DNA of 53,040 bases. Origin: Pseudomonadota bacterium. Its GTDB lineage: Bacteria > Pseudomonadota > Gammaproteobacteria > Burkholderiales > JABEVD01. The translations under genes were made by a program, and so were the position numbers. Below, one piece after another: positions 33,837 through 42,437 of the stretch; position 1 is the stretch's first letter; every line of letters begins with the position of its first letter. The notes beneath the pieces are model-generated. The model searched no databases. It was given only the letters and a program-made list of their open reading frames with translations, and had not been told where the DNA came from. Location of the stretch: contig JAJZRS010000020.1 of the NCBI GenBank assembly GCA_021802545.1, positions 1 to 53,040 of the forward strand. The letters run 5' to 3'.

Positions 33837-33882
33837 AATTGATTCCGATAAGCAGCGCCTGCACAATATTTGAGGGATTATA

Positions 33883-34926
33883 ATGGATATTTCGGAACTG
33901 CTGGCATTCGTCGTCAAGAACGGTGCCTCCGATCTTCACCTTTCCGCAGGGCTTCCCCCCATGATTCGCGTTCACGGCGACATCAGGCGGATCAATCTTC
34001 CTCCCCTCGAACAGAGCGACGTTCACGGGATGATCTACGACATCATGAACGACTCCCAGAGGAAGTATTACGAGGAGAATTTCGAATGCGATTTTTCCTT
34101 TGAGCTGCCGGGGCTTGCCCGCTTCAGGGTCAATGCGTTCATTCAGAACAGGGGCTCTGCCGCAGTGCTGCGGACCATCCCCTCCAAGGTGCTGACCCTT
34201 GAGCAGATCAATGCGCCAGCCATATTCAAGGAAATCGCGAACCAGCCCAGGGGGGTCGTGCTGGTGACCGGGCCGACGGGTTCGGGGAAGTCAACCACGC
34301 TGGCTGCCATGATCGACCACATCAACGAGAACGAATACGGGCACATTCTGACTGTCGAGGACCCGATCGAATTCGTTCACGAGAGCAAGAAATGCCTCAT
34401 CAACCAGCGCGAGGTCGGTCCCCATACGCTGAGCTTCGCCAATGCCTTGAGATCCGCGCTGCGCGAGGATCCCGACATCATTCTGGTCGGCGAATTGCGC
34501 GATCTCGAAACCATACGCCTGGCGATGACCGCAGCCGAGACGGGCCACCTCGTTTTCGGCACACTGCATACCAGCTCCGCGGCCAAGACCATAGACAGGG
34601 TGATCGACGTCTTCCCTGCGGCAGAGAAGGAAATGGTGCGCGCCATGCTTTCAGAAAGTCTGCGCGCCGTCATTTCCCAGGCGCTCCTCAAGAAGAAGGA
34701 TGGGGGGGGACGCGTTGCAGCGCATGAAATCATGATCGGCACGCCCGCGATCAGGAACCTGATCAGGGAAAACAAGGTTGCCCAGATGTATTCTGCCATC
34801 CAGACCGGACAGAGCGTGGGCATGCAGACCCTGGACCAGAATCTCACTGATCTCGTCAGGCGCAATGTCATCGCTCCAGCTGAGGCGAGGACGAAGGCCG
34901 CCAACAAAGACATGTTCCCGGGCTGA
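33883..34926 (+). CDS. pilT: Type IV pilus retraction ATPase PilT
   Basis: The 347-residue hexameric ATPase retracts type IV pili for twitching. It has the Walker A motif GPTGSGKST with K136, Walker B region DIILVGELRDLET, the His box GHLVFGTLHTSSAAKT, and the PilT-type AIRNLIRENK near the C-terminus. K136 is also the P. aeruginosa PilT position. GAGGG is at about 33872-33876; a TATAAT string overlaps the ATG but is too close to be its promoter. pilU follows after 2 bases. No other pilus genes are in the window. Confidence 0.96.
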   Translation: MDISELLAFVVKNGASDLHLSAGLPPMIRVHGDIRRINLPPLEQSDVHGMIYDIMNDSQRKYYEENFECDFSFELPGLARFRVNAFIQNRGSAAVLRTIPSKVLTLEQINAPAIFKEIANQPRGVVLVTGPTGSGKSTTLAAMIDHINENEYGHILTVEDPIEFVHESKKCLINQREVGPHTLSFANALRSALREDPDIILVGELRDLETIRLAMTAAETGHLVFGTLHTSSAAKTIDRVIDVFPAAEKEMVRAMLSESLRAVISQALLKKKDGGGRVAAHEIMIGTPAIRNLIRENKVAQMYSAIQTGQSVGMQTLDQNLTDLVRRNVIAPAEARTKAANKDMFPG

Positions 34927-34928
34927 AA

Positions 34929-36071
34929 ATGGACAACAGAGACCAGAGCACGAACAAGTTCATTCACGATTTGCTGAGGCTGATGATCAGCAAGAATGCT
35001 TCCGACCTCTTCATCACGGCCGGGTTTCCCCCGGCGATGAAAATAGACGGAAAGTTGACGCCTGTTTCCAACCAGAATCTGACTTCCCAGCACACCAAGG
35101 AGCTTGCCCGCAGCATCATGAACGACAAGCAGGCCATGGAATTCGAGTCGACCAAGGAAGTCAATTTCGCGATCAGCCCGCCTGGAATCGGACGTTTCCG
35201 CGTCAATGCCTTCGTCCAGCAGCAGCAGGTCGGGCTGGTTCTGCGCGTGATCAATACCACGATCCCCGATTTCGATGCCTTGGGCCTTCCGCAGGTGCTG
35301 AAGGAAGTGGTCATGAGCAAGCGCGGGTTGGTTATCTTCGTGGGCGGGACGGGTTCGGGAAAATCCACGTCCTTGGCAGCCATGATCGGCTACCGGAACA
35401 AGAACAGCCAGGGGCACATCATCACGATCGAGGATCCCGTCGAATTCGTGCACGAGCACAACAAATGCATCGTGACCCAGCGCGAAGTCGGCGTCGACAC
35501 GGAATCATGGGAGGCAGCCCTCAAGAATACCTTGAGGCAGGCGCCCGACGTCATCCTGATCGGCGAGATACGCGACAAGGAAACGATGGACCATGCGGTA
35601 GCCTTCGCCGAAACCGGCCATTTGTGCATGGGGACGCTGCATGCCAACAGCTCGAACCAGGCGCTCGACCGCATCATCAACTTCTTTCCTGAGGAGCGGC
35701 GCGCGCAGCTGCTCATGGATCTCTCGTTGAATCTCAGGGCGCTCGTCGCCCAGAGGCTGATCCCGAAAAAGGAAGGCAAGGGCAGGACGGCGGCGATCGA
35801 GATCATGCTCAATTCCCCGCTCATTTCCGATCAGATATTCAAGGGGAACGTCCACGAGATCAAGGAAATCATGTCGAAATCCAGGGAATCCGGCATGCAG
35901 ACCTTCGACCAGGCGCTTTTCGATCTTTACGAAGCTGGGGCCATCAGCTACGAGGACGCGCTGAGGAATGCCGATTCGGTCAACGATCTTCGCCTCAAGA
36001 TCAAGCTCGACAGCAAGGAATCGAAAGAGCGCGACCTGATGTCCGGTATCGACCACCTCAAGATTACCTGA
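34929..36071 (+). CDS. pilU: Type IV pilus PilT-like ATPase PilU
   Basis: The 380-residue PilT paralogue has Walker A GGTGSGKST with K145, Walker B DVILIGEIRDKET and GHLCMGTLHANSSNQA. It has the PilU-type longer C-terminus ending near LKIKLDSKES. PilU helps PilT-driven retraction. It is co-transcribed with pilT and may also drive the MBOAT and SGNH-like genes, which start 34 bases downstream. Confidence 0.95.
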   Translation: MDNRDQSTNKFIHDLLRLMISKNASDLFITAGFPPAMKIDGKLTPVSNQNLTSQHTKELARSIMNDKQAMEFESTKEVNFAISPPGIGRFRVNAFVQQQQVGLVLRVINTTIPDFDALGLPQVLKEVVMSKRGLVIFVGGTGSGKSTSLAAMIGYRNKNSQGHIITIEDPVEFVHEHNKCIVTQREVGVDTESWEAALKNTLRQAPDVILIGEIRDKETMDHAVAFAETGHLCMGTLHANSSNQALDRIINFFPEERRAQLLMDLSLNLRALVAQRLIPKKEGKGRTAAIEIMLNSPLISDQIFKGNVHEIKEIMSKSRESGMQTFDQALFDLYEAGAISYEDALRNADSVNDLRLKIKLDSKESKERDLMSGIDHLKIT

Positions 36072-36105
36072 TCTTTTCAAGCCATTACGGAATTTTTTCG
36101 ACCCC

Positions 36106-37584
36106 ATGCTGTTCAATTCCTATGGCTTCATCTTCGCTTTTCTTCCGCTTGCGCTGGCCGCCTTCTTTCTTCTGGGAAGATATAGCCAGAGCGCTGCCGC
36201 GCTCTGGCTCGTCGGGGTGTCCCTGTATTTCTATGGCCACTGGAATCCGATCTATGTGCCGCTTCTTGCGGGTTCGATCGCATTCAATTACCTGTTCGGA
36301 TACGGCATCGCAAAGGCGGATACGAAAGGCTCGGACAGGCTCAAGTTTTTCCTGACTGCCTTCTCGATTTGCGCCAACCTCGCACTGCTCGGCTACTTCA
36401 AGTACGCAAATTTCTTCATTGACAGCATCGACTGGGCAGCCGGGACCTCTTTTTCAATGGGTAAAATTGTCCTGCCCCTTGGAATATCCTTCTTCACGTT
36501 CACCCAGATCGCTTTCCTCGTGGACACGGCGAGAGGGCTGGTCAAGGAATACGACTTCATCCATTATGCGCTTTTCGTCACGTATTTTCCCCATCTCATA
36601 GCCGGTCCAGTTCTGCATCACAAGGAGATGATGCCGCAATTCGCGAAGAAGGAGACATACGAATTCAACCACGGGAACATGGCCGTGGGACTCGCCATCT
36701 TCTCCATTGGCCTGTTCAAGAAAACCGTTCTGGCCGACGGCATCGCCTATTATGTCGGTCCGGCATTCTACGCAGCTTCCCATGGAGGGAATCCGGGGAT
36801 GGGCGAGGCATGGATCGGTGCGCTCTGCTACGCATTCCAGATCTATTTCGATTTTTCAGGCTATTCGGACATGGCCATAGGGCTTTCCAGGATGTTCGGG
36901 ATCACCCTGCCGCTCAATTTCAATTCGCCCTACAAGTCGGTGAACATCATCGAATTCTGGCGGCGCTGGCACATGACCCTTTCGCGCTTCCTGCGCGATT
37001 ACCTGTACATTCCCCTCGGGGGGAACAGGAAAGGGAAAGGGCGCAGATACTTCAATCTGCTGGCCACCATGCTGCTTGGCGGATTGTGGCACGGCGCGGG
37101 ATGGACTTACATCATATGGGGGGGGCTGCACGGGCTCTACCTCGTGATCAACCATGGTTGGCATGCCTTGAGGCGGGAATTCGGCCAGGATCCGACAGTC
37201 CCCCTCTCGGGCGCCATGCGGATTCTTTCCGTGTTCTCCACGTTCCTGGCCGTCACGGTGGCGTGGGTTTTCTTCAGATCCGACAACGTGGGCGGGGCGC
37301 TCGTCATGCTGAAAGCCATGTTCGGCATGGCCGGGCTGCATGCCGGCGGCATCTCGAGAGGGGCGGTCAACTGGATCTGGATACTGCTGCTTGTTTCCTG
37401 GCTTGCGCCCAATACGCAGCAGATCATGAGAAGCTTTTCTCCTGCGCTCGACTACAGGGAAGAGGGCGATTCGAGCCTCGCCTGGCAGCCTGATCGCCGC
37501 TGGCTGGCGGCCCATGTCGCGCTTGCCGTGTTCGGGGTGATTTCCATATCCAAGGTCAGCGAATTCATTTATTTCCAGTTCTGA
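36106..37584 (+). CDS. MBOAT O-acyltransferase (AlgI/DltB-like)
   Basis: The 492-residue membrane protein has about ten or more membrane segments and the MBOAT signature. The catalytic-type histidine is H329 in GGLWHGAGWTYIIWGG with H342 in LHGL, and WRRWHMTLSRFLRDYLYIPLGG precedes it. Such proteins move acyl (often acetyl) groups across the membrane to periplasmic glycans. The next gene starts directly after its stop and is an SGNH-like partner, as in AlgI-AlgJ/X. There are no alginate genes nearby. It lies just behind pilT-pilU, so pilin glycans, O-antigen or exopolysaccharide are all possible targets. Confidence 0.92.
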   Translation: MLFNSYGFIFAFLPLALAAFFLLGRYSQSAAALWLVGVSLYFYGHWNPIYVPLLAGSIAFNYLFGYGIAKADTKGSDRLKFFLTAFSICANLALLGYFKYANFFIDSIDWAAGTSFSMGKIVLPLGISFFTFTQIAFLVDTARGLVKEYDFIHYALFVTYFPHLIAGPVLHHKEMMPQFAKKETYEFNHGNMAVGLAIFSIGLFKKTVLADGIAYYVGPAFYAASHGGNPGMGEAWIGALCYAFQIYFDFSGYSDMAIGLSRMFGITLPLNFNSPYKSVNIIEFWRRWHMTLSRFLRDYLYIPLGGNRKGKGRRYFNLLATMLLGGLWHGAGWTYIIWGGLHGLYLVINHGWHALRREFGQDPTVPLSGAMRILSVFSTFLAVTVAWVFFRSDNVGGALVMLKAMFGMAGLHAGGISRGAVNWIWILLLVSWLAPNTQQIMRSFSPALDYREEGDSSLAWQPDRRWLAAHVALAVFGVISISKVSEFIYFQF

Positions 37585-38709
37585 ATGTCCAATAAACGAT
37601 ACGTCGTCGCATTTTTCCTGCTTTTTCCGGCAGCGCTTGTGCTGATTGCCGCATTCAATCGGCTGGTCGACCCTTTCTGGTATTACCGCGACATTTCAAT
37701 TCCAGGATTCAATCAGGTCAAGACCAAATTCAGGCGGTACGAACGCCACGTGAAGCCGGAAATCCTCGTCCGCGAACAGCCGGATGCAGTCATCTTCGGA
37801 AGCTCATATTCCGAGATCGGCTTCGATCCGGCGCATCTTTCCCCGTTGATCGGCGGGTCTGCCTACAATTTTGCGCTGGCCGGCGCTTCCTGGAACAGGG
37901 TCTATTGCGATACCCAGTTCGCCATGCGGTATGACAGGAAATTGAAATGGATCGTACTCGGCATCCATCCCAAGTCGATGCCTGAAAGGGACTGCAGGAA
38001 AGATCTGCATGAAATGCGTCACCCCGACGAGCTTTCCTTCCTGCTTTCTGCCGACGCGCTCAAAGCATCTTTGGAAACGGTATTCGAGCAGCGCAAGGAT
38101 CCGCCCAGCCACACGGCCCAGGGTCTGTATTTCTATACGAGAGGAAAGTCCGGTACGGCGGACCGGTTCAGGCAATTCCTGTCTGTCCATGTGCCATGCA
38201 TTACGGGCAGAGGCGGCGCTAGTGTCGATGCCAAGCTGGATTTGAAAGGGCTGAAGAATGTCCTGGATGAAGCGCGGATGCGGCATGTATCGGTCAGGCT
38301 GGTCGTCTATCCGAGGCATGCCATGCTTGTCGAGCGGGAGTATCTTTGCGGGGTGCGGCAAAAAAGGTGGGAAGCCCTTTCAAGAATCGTCTCGATGGCG
38401 GAATCCTTGGCCGGCACTGGGACTTCAGTCGAAGTATGGGATTTCGAAGGGTTTCACAGAATCGCAACGGAAAGGATTTCGGAGGCACCGGGCGTGTTTT
38501 GGCAGGATCCTGCGCATTTCAATTATGAATACGGCAACATCATGCTGGACGAGATGTTCGGAAGATCGGCTGCGCTGTATGGGGCCAGGCTGACTTCGAA
38601 GAACATGGCGGCACGTCAGGAGGCCGAAAGAAGCGCCAGGGAAGCATATGTTCGACTTCATCCCGGATTCGACAGGCAGCTGATGTCGCTCCTCGGTCAG
38701 CCCGGCTAG
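37585..38709 (+). CDS. SGNH/AlgX-like acyltransferase partner protein
   Basis: The 374-residue protein has one N-terminal membrane anchor (about 6-25) and a periplasmic domain with GSSYSEIGFDP (S74 likely nucleophile) and NFALAGAS. Near residue 312-321 it has DPAHFNYEYG, giving an Asp-His pair as in SGNH hydrolases. It starts on the base after the MBOAT stop, so the two very probably work as a pair: the MBOAT delivers acyl groups and this protein places them on the acceptor. It has about 50 extra residues after the catalytic His and ends on a CTAG shared with rlmL. Confidence 0.8.
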   Translation: MSNKRYVVAFFLLFPAALVLIAAFNRLVDPFWYYRDISIPGFNQVKTKFRRYERHVKPEILVREQPDAVIFGSSYSEIGFDPAHLSPLIGGSAYNFALAGASWNRVYCDTQFAMRYDRKLKWIVLGIHPKSMPERDCRKDLHEMRHPDELSFLLSADALKASLETVFEQRKDPPSHTAQGLYFYTRGKSGTADRFRQFLSVHVPCITGRGGASVDAKLDLKGLKNVLDEARMRHVSVRLVVYPRHAMLVEREYLCGVRQKRWEALSRIVSMAESLAGTGTSVEVWDFEGFHRIATERISEAPGVFWQDPAHFNYEYGNIMLDEMFGRSAALYGARLTSKNMAARQEAERSAREAYVRLHPGFDRQLMSLLGQPG

Positions 38710-39854
38710 ACTTGCCGGTTTCCTCCCCCCACCATCTTGTACTCGAAAAGCCGGCATTCCAGCGCGCCATTGTAGAGCGGGGTGCGCCGCGATGCGCTGA
38801 GGCGGATGAGCTTTGCGAGCCTCAGGTCTGCCGTGAAAAAATAGGCTGTCCATCCGGCGTATTTCTTCTTGAGCGCATCGCCGATCAGCGGATAGAGTTT
38901 TGCAAGCTCATCGTCGCTGCCGATTCTCACCCCGTAAGGGGGGTTTGTCACGAGGATGCCGGCATCAAATGGAGGCGAGAGCTCGAGGAAATTGGCCTGC
39001 TTGAGCTTGACTGCATTTTCCAGGCCGGCTTCGATCAGGTTTTTCCTCGCCGATTCCAGCGCACGCCCGGCGATGTCGCTGCCGAAGATGGGGAGAGGCT
39101 CGACCGGCTTTTGCCGTGCAATGCGTATCTCGCGCAGGGTTTCCCATTTTTCCCTGTCGAACCGATTGAGCTTTTCGAAAGCGAAATGACGCTTTGCGCC
39201 CGGTGCAATGTCGAGCGCCATCTGGGCCGCTTCGAGCAGGAAGGTGCCGCTTCCGCACATGGGGTCCAGGAGCGGGATGCCGGGATGCCAATCGCAAAGG
39301 CGCAGTATTCCTGCAGCGAGATTCTCCCTCAAAGGCGCGTCCACAGAATAATGCCTCAGTCCCCGCTTGAAAAGAGGCTCGCCTGACAGGTCGATGTAGA
39401 GCGAAAGCCTGTTCTGGGTGAGATGCGCATGAATGCGCATGTCCGGGTTTGACGTGTCGATGCTCGGCCGCTTTCCCGTTTTCTGCCTGAACCTGTCGCA
39501 GATGCCGTCCTTGATCCTGAGGGTCGCGAAATCGAGGCTTCTCAATGGGCTTTTTGTCGCGGCGAGATTCACCTTGATGGTGAGTTCGGGAGAGAACCAG
39601 TTTTCCCAGGGAAGCGAAAGCGCAGCCTTGTAGATGTCTTCCTCGCTTGCATAGGCAACATCGGACACTTTCCAGAGTATCCGGCTCGCGATCCTGCTTT
39701 CGAGATTGATCCTGCAGGCGACATTCCATTCCCCCGAGAAACCTGCACCGCCGTCGGTCGGTGTCGAATCGATTGCGCCCAATTCGTTGAGTTCGTCGCA
39801 TAGGACTTTTTCTAGCCCTCTCGGGCAGGGCGCGAAGAAATGCTCGTTTTTCAT
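38706..39854 (-). CDS. rlmL: 23S rRNA m2G2445 methyltransferase (RlmL N-terminal type)
   Basis: The 382-residue protein has a THUMP RNA-binding domain (about 40-155) and a class I methyltransferase domain with DPMCGSGTFLLEAA and the catalytic NPPYGVRIG. It matches the RlmL half of the E. coli RlmKL fusion; the RlmK half is missing, which is common outside enterics. It should make m2G2445. It is the last gene of the long minus-strand lipopolysaccharide operon (4-base overlap with the gene before it) and shares CTAG with the acyltransferase partner gene. Confidence 0.9.
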   Translation of the reverse strand: MKNEHFFAPCPRGLEKVLCDELNELGAIDSTPTDGGAGFSGEWNVACRINLESRIASRILWKVSDVAYASEEDIYKAALSLPWENWFSPELTIKVNLAATKSPLRSLDFATLRIKDGICDRFRQKTGKRPSIDTSNPDMRIHAHLTQNRLSLYIDLSGEPLFKRGLRHYSVDAPLRENLAAGILRLCDWHPGIPLLDPMCGSGTFLLEAAQMALDIAPGAKRHFAFEKLNRFDREKWETLREIRIARQKPVEPLPIFGSDIAGRALESARKNLIEAGLENAVKLKQANFLELSPPFDAGILVTNPPYGVRIGSDDELAKLYPLIGDALKKKYAGWTAYFFTADLRLAKLIRLSASRRTPLYNGALECRLFEYKMVGGGNRQV

Positions 39855-40897
39855 TGCATCAGTTCCTCTAGGGCTGAGATGGCGTCAAAAGCAGGAAGAT
39901 TCTGCAGGCATGCGCTTTCGCTATTGATATTGCGCTCGCATCCTTCTTCCATGCAGGGAACGCAATCTTCCGTTCCCTGGAGCAGGATGACGTTGCCCAC
40001 TTTCTGAGTGCCGCGCAAATGGTACGGGTTTTCTCCCATGTAGCCTTTCGGCCAGGGTCCCCATTTCACGGGGTTGGATGGGCCGAAGAGGGCGACGGTC
40101 GGAATGCCGCTTGCTGCGGCCATGTGCGTGACGGCCGTGTCGGGTCCGACATAGGCGCGCGCATGGCTCAAAAGATGCGCCACGCCGCCGAGAGAAAGCC
40201 TGCCAGAAAGGTCGATCGTGTTTTCCGGAAAGCGGGGAAGGAGATCCGCAATGTAGCGCACTTCAGCTTCGTTTGACCCGCCAGTCAGCACGATTCTCAA
40301 TCCTTTCCTGTCCAGCCATTGAGCAAGTTCGATCCACGCCTCTTTCTTCCACATCTTGTAGGCATACATGGGATAGACATGGAGAACGGCATAGGGCTGG
40401 TCGAAATCGAAGGCAGGAACTGCGTCTTCCGGTTTCCAGGAAATGACGACTTCATGGCAGGGTTCGATGCCCAGTGCCTTTGCAATTGCCAGGTTCATCG
40501 AAACGGTATGCGTGTTCAGATTGTCGAAAGGAACCCATCTGGAGAGCAGTTTCTTCTTCCACGATTGTTCCTTGCTGTCGATCAATAGCCCGATGCTTTT
40601 CTTTCCGGCGATGCAGGCATAAAGGGTGGGGCGATCTCCTGGAATGAGCGAGACGGCGAGATCGTATCTGCGCCAGAGTTTCGCGAGAAACGCCAGATGC
40701 TTCCCGAATTTCAGGCGATGATTGATCAGGATGACATGATTCACGTCCGGATTGCCCATGAGGATGCCTTCCGTTCCCTCGAATACCAGAACGTCGATTT
40801 CGGACTCCGGGAAGGCATGGCGGAGGGAGCGTATCAATGGGGTGGAAAGCAGGACATCGCCGATGCGCCTTGTCACCACGACCAGGATTCTTTTCAC
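39851..40897 (-). CDS. Glycosyltransferase family 9 (heptosyltransferase-like)
   Basis: The 348-residue protein has the GT9 (WaaC/WaaF) start VVVTRRIGDVLLSTPLIRSL, and AYVGPDTAVTHMAAASG and VALFGPSNPVKWGPW near the C-terminus. Such enzymes add heptose or related sugars to the inner core of lipopolysaccharide in the cytoplasm. A four-cysteine cluster near the end (DCVPCMEEGCERN, ACLQNL) is seen in several members. It overlaps rlmL and the following GT2 gene by 4 bases each. Confidence 0.9.
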   Translation of the reverse strand: MKRILVVVTRRIGDVLLSTPLIRSLRHAFPESEIDVLVFEGTEGILMGNPDVNHVILINHRLKFGKHLAFLAKLWRRYDLAVSLIPGDRPTLYACIAGKKSIGLLIDSKEQSWKKKLLSRWVPFDNLNTHTVSMNLAIAKALGIEPCHEVVISWKPEDAVPAFDFDQPYAVLHVYPMYAYKMWKKEAWIELAQWLDRKGLRIVLTGGSNEAEVRYIADLLPRFPENTIDLSGRLSLGGVAHLLSHARAYVGPDTAVTHMAAASGIPTVALFGPSNPVKWGPWPKGYMGENPYHLRGTQKVGNVILLQGTEDCVPCMEEGCERNINSESACLQNLPAFDAISALEELMQ

Positions 40898-41700
40898 AGG
40901 TATTGGTCCAGTCCGAGGGAAGCGCGAATATGAACGGCACCCAAAATCGATTCGAGTTTTTTCCTGTTTTCTTCGAGACGGCTCCTGTCGTTTTCAGGAT
41001 GCCAGAGATGGAAAACCGGGCAGGAAAATCTCGCGTTCTTGTGCTTGATGCTTGCGCGGATCAGGCGGATCACTAGATCGGAATCCTCGAGTCCCCATCC
41101 CGTATAGGATTCGTCGAATCCGCCCACTTCGATCAGATCTTCCCTGAAAGCGGAAAGATTGCAGGTTTTCGCACCTTCCCATTTGTTCGGGGAGCCCTTC
41201 CGGCAGCAGTCCGGAAGACTCACCAGCGGGAGGGTTCTGTTGATGTTGCCTGAGAGCCTCGCAAGCGCCCATTCGATCATGCCCCATTCATGGATGGGAA
41301 TATGTTCGGAAAGCACTTTTTTCGTAAAGGCTTCGGAGAGGAGTATCCTGTTTCCCGAGAGGAAATATCCGGGTTCGAGGAGCTTCCGGTGGCTTGCGAC
41401 GAAATGCTTGCCAGGGACGCAGTCGCCGTCGGTGAAGATGACATAGGCGGCATCGGTAGCCGCGATCGCAAGATTCCTGATCCTGGCTGCCCTGAACCCG
41501 GCGTCTTCCTGCCAGACATGCCTGATCGGCAAGGGGGCCATATCCCGGTATTTCTCGATCAGTCTTTTCGTTTCTTCAGTCGATCCGTCGTCGGCGACGA
41601 GAATCTCGAAGTCCCTGTCGTCCTGGGCGAGGTAGCCCTCCAGGACTGCGCCCAATGCATCGGGGCGATTGTATGTCGTGATGATCACCGCGATCTTCAT
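40894..41700 (-). CDS. Family 2 glycosyltransferase with GT7-like C-terminal segment
   Basis: The true start is the ATG at 41700 (MKIAVIITTYNRPDAL). The 268-residue enzyme has the GT-A fold with VADDGSTEE and the metal-binding region FTDGDCVPGKHF, and the GT7-like GGFDESYTGWGLEDSDLVIRL, typical of galactosyl/N-acetylgalactosaminyl-type transferases. It probably adds a lipopolysaccharide core sugar. It overlaps its neighbours by 4 bases on each side. Confidence 0.87.
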   Translation of the reverse strand: MKIAVIITTYNRPDALGAVLEGYLAQDDRDFEILVADDGSTEETKRLIEKYRDMAPLPIRHVWQEDAGFRAARIRNLAIAATDAAYVIFTDGDCVPGKHFVASHRKLLEPGYFLSGNRILLSEAFTKKVLSEHIPIHEWGMIEWALARLSGNINRTLPLVSLPDCCRKGSPNKWEGAKTCNLSAFREDLIEVGGFDESYTGWGLEDSDLVIRLIRASIKHKNARFSCPVFHLWHPENDRSRLEENRKKLESILGAVHIRASLGLDQYL

Positions 41701-42437
41701 CGCTTTTCCATGAGCATGCGCTTCAGGTAGCGGTAATAGGTGCCTTCCGCATTGGATACGGCAAGCATGAAGCCTTCTCTTCCGTCGAGGAAACCGGCTT
41801 TCAGGAAATAGGTCCTGAAGAAGGTCCACAGTCCGTGGAGGACTGCCTTGGTGAGCGACGAGCTCTTGTTTTTTTGCGCCATCATCTGGGCGCCTGCGGT
41901 CGAATAGCGGTCGATTTTTTCCAGGACTTCCTCGAGATCCGAGAAGGCGACATGGATCAGAGGGGAGGATAACGCAGAGATATTTCCCTCCACGATCAGC
42001 TTCTCATGAACGAGGTCTTCGCTGAAACGCGCTTTCCCGCGTCTGAAAAGCCGGGTGACGCGGTCAGGCCACCATCCGCCATGCCTCATGAATCTTCCGC
42101 AATAGCTCGAAGATCTCGGCAGGCTGTAGGCGTCGGCTTCCCCTCTCGATACCGCGCTGAGGATCTCTTCCTTCAATTCGGACGTCACGATCTCGTCCGC
42201 ATCCAAAGAGAGCACCCAATCGCATGCAGAAAGATCGAGCGCACGGTTCTTCTGCATCCCGAAGCCGGGCCAGTCCGTGATGCTCACTTTCGCGCCGTAG
42301 GATTCGCATATTCCGACCGTATCGTCGGTGCTTCCCGAATCGAGGACGATGATCTCGTCGGCCCATGAAACCGATTCCAGGCATTTCCCTATCGAATGCG
42401 CCTCGTTCTTCGTGATGACGATGACGGAAATGCTCAA
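41697..42437 (-). CDS. Core glycosyltransferase of the WaaE/KdtX type
   Basis: The 246-residue family 2 glycosyltransferase starts SISVIVITKNEAHSIGKCL and has VLDSGSTDDTV, SLDADE as metal-binding DxD and a WPDRVTRLFRRG-type region. This fits WaaE/KdtX, which adds a beta-1,4-glucose to heptose I in the lipopolysaccharide core. The predicted C-terminal amphipathic part may attach it to the membrane. It overlaps both neighbours by 4 bases. Confidence 0.88.
   Translation of the reverse strand: MSISVIVITKNEAHSIGKCLESVSWADEIIVLDSGSTDDTVGICESYGAKVSITDWPGFGMQKNRALDLSACDWVLSLDADEIVTSELKEEILSAVSRGEADAYSLPRSSSYCGRFMRHGGWWPDRVTRLFRRGKARFSEDLVHEKLIVEGNISALSSPLIHVAFSDLEEVLEKIDRYSTAGAQMMAQKNKSSSLTKAVLHGLWTFFRTYFLKAGFLDGREGFMLAVSNAEGTYYRYLKRMLMEKR

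Noticed and set aside
33860-33878. Sigma-54-like string (CTGCACAATATTTGAGG) before pilT
   Set aside because: The required GG and GC pairs are TG and GA here, so the core rule is broken even though the rest looks similar.
33877-33885. TATAAT overlapping the pilT ATG
   Set aside because: Transcription would start after the start codon, and a good GAGGG ribosome-binding site shows that the message begins further upstream.
34377-35459. A 360-codon minus-strand frame opposite pilT-pilU
   Set aside because: It is antisense to two conserved ATPase genes with no sign of coding of its own.
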